Positions 26,372 to 35,104 of a DNA stretch of 64,000 nt are shown piece by piece. The stretch covers positions 496,001 to 560,000 of the forward strand of contig CAVXXX010000001.1 of NCBI GenBank assembly GCA_963765935.1, read 5' to 3'. The stretch comes from JAMXLG01 sp963765935. GTDB lineage: Bacteria; Vulcanimicrobiota; Vulcanimicrobiia; Vulcanimicrobiales; Vulcanimicrobiaceae. A program made the position numbers and the translations under genes. Numbering within the stretch: position 1 is the first letter of the stretch; each line of letters begins with the position of its first letter. The notes under the pieces are model-generated. The model did not search any database and had not been told where the DNA came from. It worked only from the letters and a program-made list of their open reading frames with translations.

Positions 26372-28523
26372 GGACTAATTCTCCCTTTTTGTATTGAGCA
26401 AAGCTACCGCCGGCTTCGGCGATCTCTTTCAGCAGCGGCGCCGGTTCCCAACCGAACTCGCGCACGCGATCGTAGACGTGTTTCACGCCCACTTCATCGG
26501 CGTACCACATCGGTCCACCGTGATGCGGCGGAAATCCGTACCCATACACGTAGACGATATCGATGTCACCCGGACGCAGGGCGACGCCTTCTTCAAGCAG
26601 ATATGCGCCGCGATTAATGAGCGCAAACGTGAGACGATCGAGAATTTCGCGATCGGCAACGTCACGCGGTTTAACGCCGGCTTTTGCCGCCTCTTCTTTG
26701 AACAGCGCTTCGACTTCAGCATCCGGGATCGGCTCGCGTCCTTTGCCGACGTTCTTGTCGTACTTGAAGTAGCCGGCCATCGTCTTTTGACCGAGCCGCT
26801 TCATCTCGACGAGGCGGTCGATCACGCTCGTGCGCCCCTTCGCGATATCCGGACGCGCCTTCGCAATATGCCAGGCGACGTCGATACCGGAGAGGTCGCC
26901 CATCGCGAAGGGTCCCATCGGGAAGCCGAACTTCTTCGCAACCGCGTCGATGCGCGCAGGGGAGATGCCCTCTTCCGCGAGTTCGCCGGCGGCGCGCGCA
27001 TAGTCAAACACCATGCGGTTGCCGATGAAGCCGAACGCGTTCGCCGAGAGCACTGCAGTTTTCTTCAACGTCTTACCGAGTTTGAACGCGGTCGCGATCG
27101 TTTCGGGTGATGTCTCTTTGCCACGCACAATTTCGAGCAGCGGCATGATATTGGCTGGAACGAAGAAGTGCAGGCCGACGAATTTATCGGGTCGCTTCGT
27201 TACCGACGCCATCTCGTCGATGTCGAGCGTCGATGTATTCGATGCGAGAATACCGTCGGGTTTCACGATTGCGTCGAGCTTTTTGAAGACGTCTTTCTTG
27301 ACGTCCATGTTCTCGAAGACGGCTTCCACCACGACGTCGGCATCCGCGAGTTCGTCGTATTCGTGCGTGAACTGAATCGACTGGCCGAGCTTCCACGCTT
27401 CCTCTTGCGTCATGCGGCCTTTTTGGACCTGATACATGAACATGCCGAAGACCGTTTGCTTTGCCTTATCGACCGCTTCATCGTTGGAGTCGATCACGGT
27501 GACCGGAATGCCGGCTTGAGCGAACGTAATCGCGATGCCCGTTCCCATCGTGCCTGCCCCGATAACACCGGCTTTTTGCACCTGTGTCATCCTGAGCTTG
27601 TCGAAGGACCCAAGGTCGGGAATTTTCGAGAGTTCGCGTTCGGCGAAGAACACGTGACGCAGCGCGAACGACGGCGCGGAACGCGCGAGCTGTTCGAACA
27701 GTCGCGCTTCGCGCGCGATGCCGAATTCGAACGGAAGCTCGAATGCCGCCTCCACCGCGTCGATCAGCTTGTGCGCCGCAAGACCACCGTTGTCTTCCGG
27801 CGGCACCATCTTGTGCGCCTGTGAAACAACAAACGGCTCCGCTTGCGGCGTGATCCCTTTGCCTAGCTCCACGCGACGCTTCGAGATACGTCGCTTCCCC
27901 TTGTCATCCGGAGCTTGTCGAAGGACGTTTTGCGCAAGCTTCACGGCCGCATCGAGTAAATTTCCATCAACGACTTCGTCGACGATGCCCTTTTCTTTCG
28001 CTTCATCCATTTTGACGTTGCGGCCCTTGAGCATGATGTCGAGCGCATCTTGTGCACCGATCAAGCGCGGGAGACGCTGCGTGCCGCCGGCACCGGGCAA
28101 GAGACCGAGTTTGATCTCGGGCAAACCGACGCGCGCGTTCTTCTCTGCAATGCGATAGTCGCACGCGAGCGAGAGTTCGAGTCCACCGCCAAGTGCGTTC
28201 TTTTCAATCGCGGCAACGAAGATTTTTTCGCTGCGTTCGACGGCCGCGATAACGTCGCGAATGGTGCGCGTCTCCGGCGTCGGCTCGATCGAAAAATCGT
28301 TGATATCCGCACCGGCGGAGAAGATCCCGCTGGCGCCGGCAAAGACGACGGCTTTGATGTTCGGGTCTGCCGAAGCAGCCTCAACGATCGGGAGCAACTC
28401 ACCGGAGAGCGCAAATGAAAGTGAATTGACGGGCGGATTATCCAACCAGACGATTCGGATAATCTCGCCACTGTCATCCTGAGCCTGTCGAAGGGCTCTG
28501 TCTTCAGTTCGGATGAAACCCAT
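26364..28523 (-). CDS. fadB: Bifunctional enoyl-CoA hydratase / 3-hydroxyacyl-CoA dehydrogenase
   Basis: A 719-aa multifunctional enzyme of beta-oxidation. The crotonase domain (about 20-210) has FAGASGIFSAGADI and KNALGGGLELSLACDY (oxyanion loop), with an acidic residue in LGLLPGAGGTQRLPRL. The NAD-binding domain starts near residue 315 (VIGAGTMGTGIAITFAQAG), followed by the HAD C-terminal domains with GFIGNRMV and HHGGPMWYADEVG. Three stretches encoded by the 23-bp repeat sit inside the protein: about residues 10-17 (LRQAQDD), 200-207 (LRQAPDD) and 306-313 (FDKLRMT). They fall at the N-terminus and in linkers. Confidence 0.93.
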   Translation of the reverse strand: MGFIRTEDRALRQAQDDSGEIIRIVWLDNPPVNSLSFALSGELLPIVEAASADPNIKAVVFAGASGIFSAGADINDFSIEPTPETRTIRDVIAAVERSEKIFVAAIEKNALGGGLELSLACDYRIAEKNARVGLPEIKLGLLPGAGGTQRLPRLIGAQDALDIMLKGRNVKMDEAKEKGIVDEVVDGNLLDAAVKLAQNVLRQAPDDKGKRRISKRRVELGKGITPQAEPFVVSQAHKMVPPEDNGGLAAHKLIDAVEAAFELPFEFGIAREARLFEQLARSAPSFALRHVFFAERELSKIPDLGSFDKLRMTQVQKAGVIGAGTMGTGIAITFAQAGIPVTVIDSNDEAVDKAKQTVFGMFMYQVQKGRMTQEEAWKLGQSIQFTHEYDELADADVVVEAVFENMDVKKDVFKKLDAIVKPDGILASNTSTLDIDEMASVTKRPDKFVGLHFFVPANIMPLLEIVRGKETSPETIATAFKLGKTLKKTAVLSANAFGFIGNRMVFDYARAAGELAEEGISPARIDAVAKKFGFPMGPFAMGDLSGIDVAWHIAKARPDIAKGRTSVIDRLVEMKRLGQKTMAGYFKYDKNVGKGREPIPDAEVEALFKEEAAKAGVKPRDVADREILDRLTFALINRGAYLLEEGVALRPGDIDIVYVYGYGFPPHHGGPMWYADEVGVKHVYDRVREFGWEPAPLLKEIAEAGGSFAQYKKGELVHA
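27586..27608 (+). repeat. 23-bp dispersed repeat inside fadB (domain linker)
   Basis: Perfect match to the family consensus, read in frame by fadB as FDKLRMT at about residues 306-313, in the linker between the hydratase and dehydrogenase domains. Confidence 0.82.
27903..27925 (+). repeat. 23-bp dispersed repeat inside fadB (end of hydratase domain)
   Basis: One-base variant (gtcatccggagcttgtcgaa then gga), read by fadB in a different frame from the 27586 copy, as LRQAPDD near residue 203. Confidence 0.75.
28473..28495 (+). repeat. 23-bp dispersed repeat at the 5' end of fadB
   Basis: Variant copy (gtcatcctgagcctgtcgaa then ggg), read as LRQAQDD at about residues 10-17 of FadB, just before the start of the crotonase fold. 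Confidence 0.75.
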
Positions 28524-28528
28524 AGTGG

Positions 28529-30349
28529 TTATGCAGTCACCGTCATCTTACGATCGAGTTCGAATGCTTCTTCCGGGAGCGACATCACGTCGCCGGCCCC
28601 GTCGATGATCTGGCGCTTGTACCACGCACCTTGCGTGAGCGCGTGCGAAGCGAAGAACTTCGCCGTCGTGATCTTCGCGACGTAGAACGGATCGTTGTCG
28701 CCCGAAGCAATCTTCTCGGCAGCGATCTTCGCCGCGCGAGCCATCTGCCAGCCGCCGGCGGTGATACCCCACAGCTTGAGGTACGGAACCGAACATGCAA
28801 ACGCTTTGCGCAGATCGCCCATCGCGTTCATGCCGATCCATTGCGACACTTCGGCAAGCGACGCGATCGACTTCAGAAGCGCTTCGCCGATGGCTTTGAC
28901 ATCGGCGTTATCATGAGCAGCCGCTTCTTTCGCGAACTTCTCCATGTCTTTGATTACGGCCGTCGCCGACGCACCCATGTCGCGAATCAGCTTGCGGCCG
29001 ACGAGATCGAGGGCCTGAATACCGGTCGTACCTTCATAGATCGTCGTGATGCGCACGTCGCGATATTGTTGGGCAATCCCGGTCTCTTCCACGTAACCCA
29101 TGCCGCCGAAAATCTGAAGCGCAACCGAGCAGAGGTCGACACCAGTCTCCGTGCACCAGCCCTTGACGACGGGGATCATCAGTTCGACGAACGCCTTGTG
29201 CTGCTTGCGCACTTTTTCATCGGGATGCTTGTTCGCGATATCGAGCGATGCCGCGGTAACATACGATAGCGCGCGCATCGCTTCAAGGTTTGCCTTCTGC
29301 CACATCAGCATACGGCGCACGTCGGGGTGCTGGATGATGCGTACCGGGGTCTTATCGCGCGTCGCCGCATCGGACATCTGCACGCGTTCCTTCGCATATT
29401 CGAGCGAATGCTGATACGCGCGATCGGCAACCGCGTAGCCTTGCACGCCGACGGAGAAACGCGCTGCATTCATCATGATGAACATGTACTCGAGACCGCG
29501 ATTCGGTTCGCCGACGAGATAACCGACTGCGCCCTTCTCCTTCTCGCCGAACTTCATCGTGCACGTCGGGTTGCCGTTAATGCCGAGCTTATGCTCGATC
29601 CCGGCGCAGACGACGTCGTTCGCTTCGGTGATCTTGCCGTCGTCGTCGACGAGCATCTTCGGAACGATGAAGAGCGAGATGCCCTTCACGCCCTCGGGCG
29701 CATCGGGCAAACGCGCGAGAACGAGGTGGACGATGTTCTCCGCCATGTCGTGCTCGCCGAAGGTAATGAAGATCTTCTCGCCGGTGATCAGATAATGATC
29801 GCCGTTCGGAACAGCCTTCGTGCGCACTTGCGCGAGATCGGAACCGGCTTGCGGCTCCGTCAAATTCATCGTGCCCGTCCACTTGCCCGAGACGAGATTC
29901 GGAATCCACTTGTTTTTCTGTTCGTCGCTGCCGACGAGTTCGATCGCCTCGATCGCGCCTTGATTGAGCAGCGGGCCATTGGCAAAGCCGATGTTCGACG
30001 CGTTCCACATTTCGAGCGTCGGGCCGAGCAAAAGCTGCGGCAACCCTTGGCCGCCATATTCACCCGGAACGGGCAAACCGATCCAACCGGCGTCCGCGAA
30101 CTTTTTATACGCTTCTTTGAAGCCTTTCGGCGTTGTCACCTTACCGTCGTCGAACGTGCAGCCCTCGACATCCGACACGCGATTGAGCGGATCGAGCACA
30201 CCGGTTGCGAACGCACCCGCCTCTTCAAGAATCGATTCCCACACGTCTGCGGCGTCTTCGTATCCGGGCAACTTTGCGACTTCGTCGATACCTGCAAGTT
30301 CTTTCAGAACGAACTGCATGTCGCGCAGCGGGGCTTGGTAGGTGCTCAT
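28529..30349 (-). CDS. Acyl-CoA dehydrogenase (about 600-aa type with extra C-terminal domain)
   Basis: A 606-aa flavoenzyme for the first oxidation of fatty acyl-CoA. MNLTEPQAGSDLAQVRTKAV is the FAD/substrate signature. MGYVEETGIAQQYRDVRITT and IYEGTTGIQALDLVGRKL are the second signature and carry the catalytic Glu (YEGTTG). The last 130 residues form the extra helical acyl-CoA-dehydrogenase C-terminal domain of the long FadE-like subgroup. It is the first enzyme gene of the operon, five bases before fadB and 37 bases after the PadR gene. Confidence 0.92.
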   Translation of the reverse strand: MSTYQAPLRDMQFVLKELAGIDEVAKLPGYEDAADVWESILEEAGAFATGVLDPLNRVSDVEGCTFDDGKVTTPKGFKEAYKKFADAGWIGLPVPGEYGGQGLPQLLLGPTLEMWNASNIGFANGPLLNQGAIEAIELVGSDEQKNKWIPNLVSGKWTGTMNLTEPQAGSDLAQVRTKAVPNGDHYLITGEKIFITFGEHDMAENIVHLVLARLPDAPEGVKGISLFIVPKMLVDDDGKITEANDVVCAGIEHKLGINGNPTCTMKFGEKEKGAVGYLVGEPNRGLEYMFIMMNAARFSVGVQGYAVADRAYQHSLEYAKERVQMSDAATRDKTPVRIIQHPDVRRMLMWQKANLEAMRALSYVTAASLDIANKHPDEKVRKQHKAFVELMIPVVKGWCTETGVDLCSVALQIFGGMGYVEETGIAQQYRDVRITTIYEGTTGIQALDLVGRKLIRDMGASATAVIKDMEKFAKEAAAHDNADVKAIGEALLKSIASLAEVSQWIGMNAMGDLRKAFACSVPYLKLWGITAGGWQMARAAKIAAEKIASGDNDPFYVAKITTAKFFASHALTQGAWYKRQIIDGAGDVMSLPEEAFELDRKMTVTA

Positions 30350-30386
30350 GCTCGTTAGTCTCTCCTCCGCAGTTCAACTGCGGTAT

Positions 30387-30776
30387 TTACTTTACGTAGA
30401 GTTCGCGGCGCAGGCGGGCGATGGACCCGGCGAGCGTATCGAGGTAAGGCAGCATTCCCGTTTTGATGCGTTCGAGTCGTTCGCGTCCGGAGTCGGTGAT
30501 GCGGTAGAACCGCCGCGACCGTTTGGTCGGGTGCTCCCACTCTCCGACGATGAATCCGCGTTCTTCCAATCGGCGCAACAACGGGTAGATCGTGTTCGTA
30601 TTCACGGCGAGCAGGCCGGAGCAGATCTCTTCGATCCTCGCCATGAGCCCGGAGCCGTGATCGGATTGTAGATCGAGCAGGTGCAGCACGAGGACGGGGA
30701 AGACCGTCTTCGACTTGATCGGCCCCTTGACGATACCGTCCGCCGCCGGCGGGGTGCCTACTGCTGCTTTCACCAT
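30387..30776 (-). CDS. PadR-family transcriptional regulator heading the beta-oxidation operon
   Basis: A 129-aa winged-helix repressor. LVLHLLDLQSDHGSGLMARIEEI then NTNTIYPLLRRLEERGFI and YRITDSGRERLERIK match PadR helices and wing. The C-terminal helix (about 100-125) serves dimerisation. It precedes the acyl-CoA dehydrogenase gene on the same strand, so it probably represses its own operon. An AT-rich inverted repeat sits just upstream at 30790-30805. A PadR protein is not the usual regulator of fatty-acid degradation. Confidence 0.88.
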   Translation of the reverse strand: MVKAAVGTPPAADGIVKGPIKSKTVFPVLVLHLLDLQSDHGSGLMARIEEICSGLLAVNTNTIYPLLRRLEERGFIVGEWEHPTKRSRRFYRITDSGRERLERIKTGMLPYLDTLAGSIARLRRELYVK

Positions 30777-30789
30777 GATAGATAGGATA

Positions 30790-30805
30790 TTATTAAAACT
30801 AATAA
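30790..30805. promoter_or_regulatory. Inverted repeat TTATTA-N4-TAATAA, candidate PadR operator
   Basis: Perfect 6-bp arms at 30790-30795 and 30800-30805 lie in a markedly AT-rich patch, 14 bases upstream of the PadR start on the - strand. Position, symmetry and base composition fit an autoregulatory operator overlapping the promoter. Confidence 0.5.
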
Positions 30806-30843
30806 GCTGGGGAAATTCAAGAGCTGGACCGACCTTTGTCTCT

Positions 30844-31281
30844 TTAGGGAGCAGAGTCGGAACGGACGGTCAGGACGGGGATGGTACTCTCGCGGACGAT
30901 CGCTTCGCAGGCAGAGCCCAACATGGCCCGGACAAGGCCCTGACGGCCGTGAGTCCCGAGGACGATCATGTCGGCATCGTTTCGCTCGGCGTATCCGAGG
31001 ACCTCATGAGCGACGTGTCCGTGCAGGATCGCCGTCTCGATCGGAACGCCCTTTTCACTCGCCAGGGTGCGGGCAGCCACGAGAGCTGTTTCGGCGTCGG
31101 TGCTTAGGAGATCCGGCGCGGCCGCCGGCGCTTTCCCAAGGCCGCCCGGGGCCGTAACGTAATCGACGACGGCAACGACATGAACGTCGGCCGGCACGCA
31201 AAGTTTCGGGACGAGATCCAACGCCGCGACGAGCGCGCGACGAGCAATCGGTGAGCCGTCCGTCGCAACGACGATCTTCAT
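30844..31281 (-). CDS. Universal stress protein (UspA family), copy 1
   Basis: A 145-aa cytoplasmic alpha/beta protein. It opens MKIVVATDGSPIARRALVAA and ends with GTHGRQGLVRAMLGSACEAI. The latter is the G-x2-G-x9-G-(S/T) nucleotide-binding motif, so it is probably an ATP-binding UspA. The gene lies 7 bases from the end of the SRPBCC-like gene that precedes it on the same strand. A second, related copy is at 33205-33639. Confidence 0.9.
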   Translation of the reverse strand: MKIVVATDGSPIARRALVAALDLVPKLCVPADVHVVAVVDYVTAPGGLGKAPAAAPDLLSTDAETALVAARTLASEKGVPIETAILHGHVAHEVLGYAERNDADMIVLGTHGRQGLVRAMLGSACEAIVRESTIPVLTVRSDSAP

Positions 31282-31288
31282 CCCGAAT

Positions 31289-31759
31289 TCAAGCGTTCGT
31301 CGTGCGAATCGCGCTGATTCCGTCTGCGACTTTTTCGAGGAAATGTTTTGCCGTGCGTTCGGCGATCAGATGGCCGATCGTGGCATCGAAGGCCTCGCCG
31401 AAGACCGTTAGCGGAGCCTGATACTCGCCGTCCAGCTCAATGAATCCCTGAGCCGGATCTTCCTCGGACCACACCAGCAACGTTCCTTTGAAATCCGGAA
31501 ACGGTCCACCACCCGCCGGATGCCAGACCACGCGAAACACATCGTTGAGGTTGTCCTCATCACGTTCGCGAGAGACGTGAATCTCGACGTCGCGCGCCAT
31601 AGCGATGTGCGTCGGTAATCCGAAATCATCGAGTGGGACTTCGAGCGTCATGCGAACGGCTCCCGAACGGTCCTTTTGCAGCTCGAAGAACCGTGGAACG
31701 AGTGCTTCGGCGACGGTCGAGCCGCAGTCAAGGCTCGCGCTAGCACGTACGTGTCGCAT
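31289..31759 (-). CDS. Hypothetical protein, possibly SRPBCC/START-like
   Basis: A 156-aa protein beginning MRHVRASASLDCGSTVAEAL. The pattern of an N-terminal strand, a helix (AEALVPRFFELQ), then six or seven strands and a long C-terminal helix (GHLIAERTAKHFLEKVADGI) suits the SRPBCC helix-grip fold. No catalytic motif is evident. The frame extends upstream to 31852, but that part is low-complexity and lacks family character. Its partner gene on the - strand is the UspA gene 7 bases downstream. Confidence 0.6.
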   Translation of the reverse strand: MRHVRASASLDCGSTVAEALVPRFFELQKDRSGAVRMTLEVPLDDFGLPTHIAMARDVEIHVSRERDEDNLNDVFRVVWHPAGGGPFPDFKGTLLVWSEEDPAQGFIELDGEYQAPLTVFGEAFDATIGHLIAERTAKHFLEKVADGISAIRTTNA

Positions 31760-31979
31760 GCAACGAGCGTACGAGAAGGCGACGATACGCTGAGGAAGGC
31801 TAGTGGAAGACTTTTTCACTAACTCTTCTCGCCCGTACGGTACCCTCGTCACATGCCAACGCAGTCTCCGTCGCCAATTGCACGGGCGAATGCCTGCGTT
31901 GTCTGCTGCTGCTTTAACTCACTTTTTTGCTTCGCCCATCACGGAATCGACTTTCGCTTTCGACATGGCCGAGACAACG

Positions 31980-31997
31980 TGATAGAATCTCCGAGGT
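31980..31997 (+). promoter_or_regulatory. Extended -10 (TGaTAGAAT) and ribosome-binding site before the Fur gene
   Basis: TG-a-TAGAAT at 31980-31988 fits an extended -10 box. It is followed at once by gaggt (31993-31997), the only plausible ribosome-binding site for the ATG at 32001. Transcription from this box would leave a leader of only a few bases. Confidence 0.4.
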
Positions 31998-32000
31998 ACC

Positions 32001-32429
32001 ATGAACGCCGTTGAATTGGACGAGAGCCGGCTCTCGAAGAACCATCGACTAGTTTACGATATCGTCCAGGAGCAAGGGGTTGGACGCCACCTTCCCATGG
32101 CCGAACTCTACGAACTCGCACGGACGCGGCGGCCCGGCATCGGATTTACTACTGTCTATCGGGCACTCACTCGTCTCCGCGACATGGGACTCGTCGCCGA
32201 GATCGCCCTTCCGGGCGCGGACAGCGCCTACTATGAAGCGGCCGCTCCGCCGCACGCACATTTCCGTTGCGTTGATTGCGGGTCGGTTTCGGACGTTGCG
32301 TTTTCGCTTCCGGAAGATGTCATTAGTGAAGCCGCAAAGCGCCTCGGCGCTGAAATTACGGGCGGATCGGTGAGTCTTCAGGGACATTGCGCGGGCTGCG
32401 CGCACCACGTAACTGCCTCAGTAAATTAA
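32001..32429 (+). CDS. Fur-family metalloregulator (PerR/Zur/Fur type)
   Basis: A 142-aa regulator. The N-terminal winged helix includes PGIGFTTVYRALTRLRDMGL. The C-terminal dimerisation domain has HAHFRCVDCG and GHCAGC, giving the structural zinc pairs Cys90/Cys93 and Cys130/Cys133. The sensory-site His residues lie around HAHF. It could be PerR-, Zur- or Fur-like; the sequence alone does not decide. It stands alone between the stress gene cluster and a response regulator on the opposite strand. Confidence 0.9.
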   Translation: MNAVELDESRLSKNHRLVYDIVQEQGVGRHLPMAELYELARTRRPGIGFTTVYRALTRLRDMGLVAEIALPGADSAYYEAAAPPHAHFRCVDCGSVSDVAFSLPEDVISEAAKRLGAEITGGSVSLQGHCAGCAHHVTASVN

Positions 32430-32435
32430 AATACC

Positions 32436-33119
32436 CTAGAGCTTCTTCATCTTGTAACCGACGCCGTAGACCGTGAGTACGTACTCCGGTTCTGCGGCGT
32501 TCGGTTCTATTTTTCTGCGCAGATTATTGATGTGCCGGTCGAGCGTCCGTTCAAAGATCGAACCGTCGTCGTCGATCTTGTCGAGCAACTGACCGCGCGT
32601 GAAGACCTGGCCGGGACGTTCGGCGAGGACCGTCAAGATCCGGAATTCCGCCGGCGTTAGCGAAATGGAATTTCCCGCCATGCGAACTTCGTGTGCCGCA
32701 GGATCAATTTCGAGCGCATCAATTCGAATGGGGTGTCCGCTCGACTCACCGCTCGCATCCGCAGCAGCGCGACGCAAGACCGCGCGAACTCGTGCAATAA
32801 CTTCGCGCGTGGAGAACGGCTTGGTGATGTAGTCATCAGCACCCATCTCGAGCCCGACGATGCGATCGATCTCCTCGGTTCGCGCCGTCAACATGATGAC
32901 GGGAATGCGGCGCTCCGCAACGGACCGCAACACGTCGAGACCGTTGCCGTCGGGAAGCGTGATATCGAGAATTGCCAGATCGGGCGGCGATGATTGAACC
33001 TCTGCGAGCGCATCTCTCACGGTCGCACGCACGATGGGATCAAAGCCCTCGCGCTCGAGATACGCGTGGAGTACCTCACCAATTTGCGGTTCGTCGTCGA
33101 CTACCAGCACCCGCTTCAC
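32436..33119 (-). CDS. OmpR/PhoB-type response regulator (orphan)
   Basis: A 227-aa two-component regulator. The receiver domain has acidic residues at VVDDE (8-10), the phosphorylation site Asp52 (AILDITLPDG) and the conserved Lys in YITKPF. The DNA-binding winged helix is about residues 130-225, with ISLTPAEFRILTVLAERPGQ and FERTLDRHINNLRRKI. No histidine kinase gene lies next to it in this window, so its partner must be elsewhere. It converges with the Fur gene with six bases between them. Confidence 0.92.
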   Translation of the reverse strand: MKRVLVVDDEPQIGEVLHAYLEREGFDPIVRATVRDALAEVQSSPPDLAILDITLPDGNGLDVLRSVAERRIPVIMLTARTEEIDRIVGLEMGADDYITKPFSTREVIARVRAVLRRAAADASGESSGHPIRIDALEIDPAAHEVRMAGNSISLTPAEFRILTVLAERPGQVFTRGQLLDKIDDDGSIFERTLDRHINNLRRKIEPNAAEPEYVLTVYGVGYKMKKL

Positions 33120-33204
33120 GTAGCGAACCTACGCCCTTGCGGGATAGGCGTCCTTCGCGTAACGTTCCCAAGTGCTTCCCGTATCCTGCTTAGACTAACA
33201 ATCG

Positions 33205-33639
33205 ATGATTGCATCAATTCTCGTGGCCGTCGACGCATCGGAAGCATCGCAAGCGGCCCTGCGCCATGCGACTGAGATCGCAAAGGCGTTTTCTGCGAAG
33301 CTCGTTCTCGTCAATATCGTGGACGTCACCAAATTGCTCGCCGTCGCGGGATACGAAACGCCGTACCCGATCGATGCCATTGAAATGATGCGCGACGATG
33401 CAAGAACGATTCTCGCGGAAGCGATGACGACATGCCGGAACTGCGGAATTACGTCGATCGAATTGACCGGCGAGGGCGACGCCACCGATGAAATTCTGAA
33501 CATTGCAAAGGAAGAGCACGTCGATATGATCGCGCTCGGAACACACGGACGCCAGGGCATTTCGCGCCTGTTTTTAGGCAGCGTCGCAGAAGGCGTACTA
33601 CGGCGCTCGGACGTTCCCGTACTCGTCGTTCGAACATAA
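33205..33639 (+). CDS. Universal stress protein (UspA family), copy 2
   Basis: A 144-aa protein opening MIASILVAVDASEASQAALR and ending GTHGRQGISRLFLGSVAEGV, the ATP-binding motif, then RRSDVPVLVVRT. It shares GTHGRQG and the general layout with copy 1 but is otherwise diverged, so the two are not a recent duplication. It is divergent from the response-regulator gene (85 bases apart). Confidence 0.9.
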   Translation: MIASILVAVDASEASQAALRHATEIAKAFSAKLVLVNIVDVTKLLAVAGYETPYPIDAIEMMRDDARTILAEAMTTCRNCGITSIELTGEGDATDEILNIAKEEHVDMIALGTHGRQGISRLFLGSVAEGVLRRSDVPVLVVRT

Positions 33640-33717
33640 AACCGCGGCTTCACGTTCGAAACGCACCGGTAACGCGCGCGACATCGCGTTGCAATGCGGC
33701 AATGAGAGGCTGCAGCG

Positions 33718-34296
33718 ATGCACGACTGCGCCTCGCTCGCCGTTGCTCTCGTTCGCACCGACCGCCGCTTCACCGTCGCCGCCATCGTTCAAACGTTGCA
33801 ACGCTACGGAACCGACGCACTTCGCTTTGCGATTGCGCACGGCATTAGCGTCGCACCCCTTCGGCGCGGAGAGCGCTACGCATCTGCATCGCCCGCGCTT
33901 GCGCGTCTCGGAATCGACGTCGATCTTTGGCCCGCGCCGCCCGCTGGACTCTTCGTCGTCGAAGAACGAACCGTCTACCTTCGTTCGCGCAGTCCGATGA
34001 CCGTCGCCCATGAATTCGGCCATGCACTCGACTGCGCTCTCGGCGGAGGCGTCTATCACTCCGGCATCGACCCTGAGTTGCGTCGGCTCTTTGCCAACGC
34101 AACGCAATTTATCACCCCATACGCCGCAACCGGAATCGACGAATACTTTGCAGAGGCACTCCGCGCGTTTGTGGAGATCAATGATGTGACGTCGCATTGG
34201 CCGCGCGCAACGAAGATTCGATTACGAAACGTGGACCCCCAGCTCTACGACTACGTCGAGTGCCTGTTCCGATGTGCGTTTACCGTCGCGGCCTAG
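33718..34296 (+). CDS. HExxH zinc-metallopeptidase-like protein (anthrax lethal factor-type domain), intact parent of the 3' relics
   Basis: A 192-aa protein without a signal peptide. VAHEFGHALD gives HExxH (His98, Glu99, His102). DEYFAEALRAFVE downstream gives a third-ligand Glu (about Glu142). This is the layout of the anthrax lethal-factor-type zinc domain (ATLF/Pro-Pro endopeptidase clan). The N-terminal 75 residues are variable. The ATG follows a gagagg site eight bases upstream. Three partial copies of its 3' end lie downstream at 35105, 37862 and 40978. Function unknown; a housekeeping or self-processing peptidase is as likely as a toxin. Confidence 0.7.
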   Translation: MHDCASLAVALVRTDRRFTVAAIVQTLQRYGTDALRFAIAHGISVAPLRRGERYASASPALARLGIDVDLWPAPPAGLFVVEERTVYLRSRSPMTVAHEFGHALDCALGGGVYHSGIDPELRRLFANATQFITPYAATGIDEYFAEALRAFVEINDVTSHWPRATKIRLRNVDPQLYDYVECLFRCAFTVAA

Positions 34297-34547
34297 ATAT
34301 GTTCTAGCGCGCAAAGACCAGCCGTCGCGTGAGCCACGCGTCTTAAACGCCCGTCGACGACGTGTGCATTGAAGCAAGGACTGCCAAGGCAGCTCGTGGT
34401 TGCTGCGCCGGTTAGATTTGGGCATATTGGCAGTTCCCTAACCGCAGACGCGGTGCTACGATCCGCCTAGATGCCTTGGTTTTCTTCGGCGTCTTATCCC
34501 GTTGTGTCACATATGCTGCAACAATCCGAACAGAGGAGCTTCAATCG

Positions 34548-35000
34548 ATGAAATTGCTTACCTCAGTCCTCATCGGGCTCAGCTTGGCATTTGGCGCTGG
34601 CGCCGCTCTCGCGGCCGGGTCGGGAAATCCCCTGACCTTCACGCCCGACAATCTACACTGGGTGGCTGGAACGGGTGCATCCAAAGGCCTTTTCCTTACG
34701 ACGTTCGTTGGTGATCCGAATAAATCGGGCAACGCAATTACACGCGTTAAAATGCCGGACGGATACACGAACAAGCCGCACTACCATGCACACGACGAGT
34801 ACATTACCGTCATCCAAGGTACCCTTCTCTTCGGCACCGGCGACGTAGTGAACAAAGCGAACGCGAAAGTGTTGCCGACAGGTTCGTTCATCATGGTTCC
34901 GGCCGGCGTGCACCACTGGTCAATCGCCCAGGGCGAAACTATCGAACAGGTCGGCGGTCAAGGTCCGCAGACAAATCTCCCCGTTAAACCCGCGATGTAA
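34548..35000 (+). CDS. Exported cupin-domain protein
   Basis: A 150-aa protein. Residues 1-23 are a signal peptide (LLTSVLIGLSLAFGAGAALAA). The cupin core contains HYHAHDEYITVIQGTLLFGTG (first motif, two metal His plus Glu) and SFIMVPAGVHHWSIAQG (second motif). The ATG at 34548 follows gaggagc at a good distance; the frame open from 34476 is only upstream sequence. It probably binds a metal in the periplasm. A hairpin follows 25 bases after the stop, so it is a single-gene unit. Confidence 0.85.
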   Translation: MKLLTSVLIGLSLAFGAGAALAAGSGNPLTFTPDNLHWVAGTGASKGLFLTTFVGDPNKSGNAITRVKMPDGYTNKPHYHAHDEYITVIQGTLLFGTGDVVNKANAKVLPTGSFIMVPAGVHHWSIAQGETIEQVGGQGPQTNLPVKPAM

Positions 35001-35025
35001 TCGCGCGTCGAAAAGTTGGCGCCAC

Positions 35026-35049
35026 AGGTCCGCCTCAGCGGGCGGACCT
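35026..35049 (+). terminator. 9-bp stem hairpin after the cupin gene
   Basis: AGGTCCGCC (35026-35034) pairs perfectly with GGCGGACCT (35041-35049) around a 6-base loop. The following sequence (tgctttcg) has only a weak T-run. Confidence 0.6.
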
Positions 35050-35104
35050 TGCTTTCGAAGAAACTGTTTGTAGGGCCCTCCCGCAGCGCGGCGCGGTTCA
35101 GGTC

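Noticed and set aside
33718..34296. Anthrax-toxin-like virulence function
   Set aside because: Only the HExxH zinc layout is shared; no secretion signal, delivery domain or toxin context is present.
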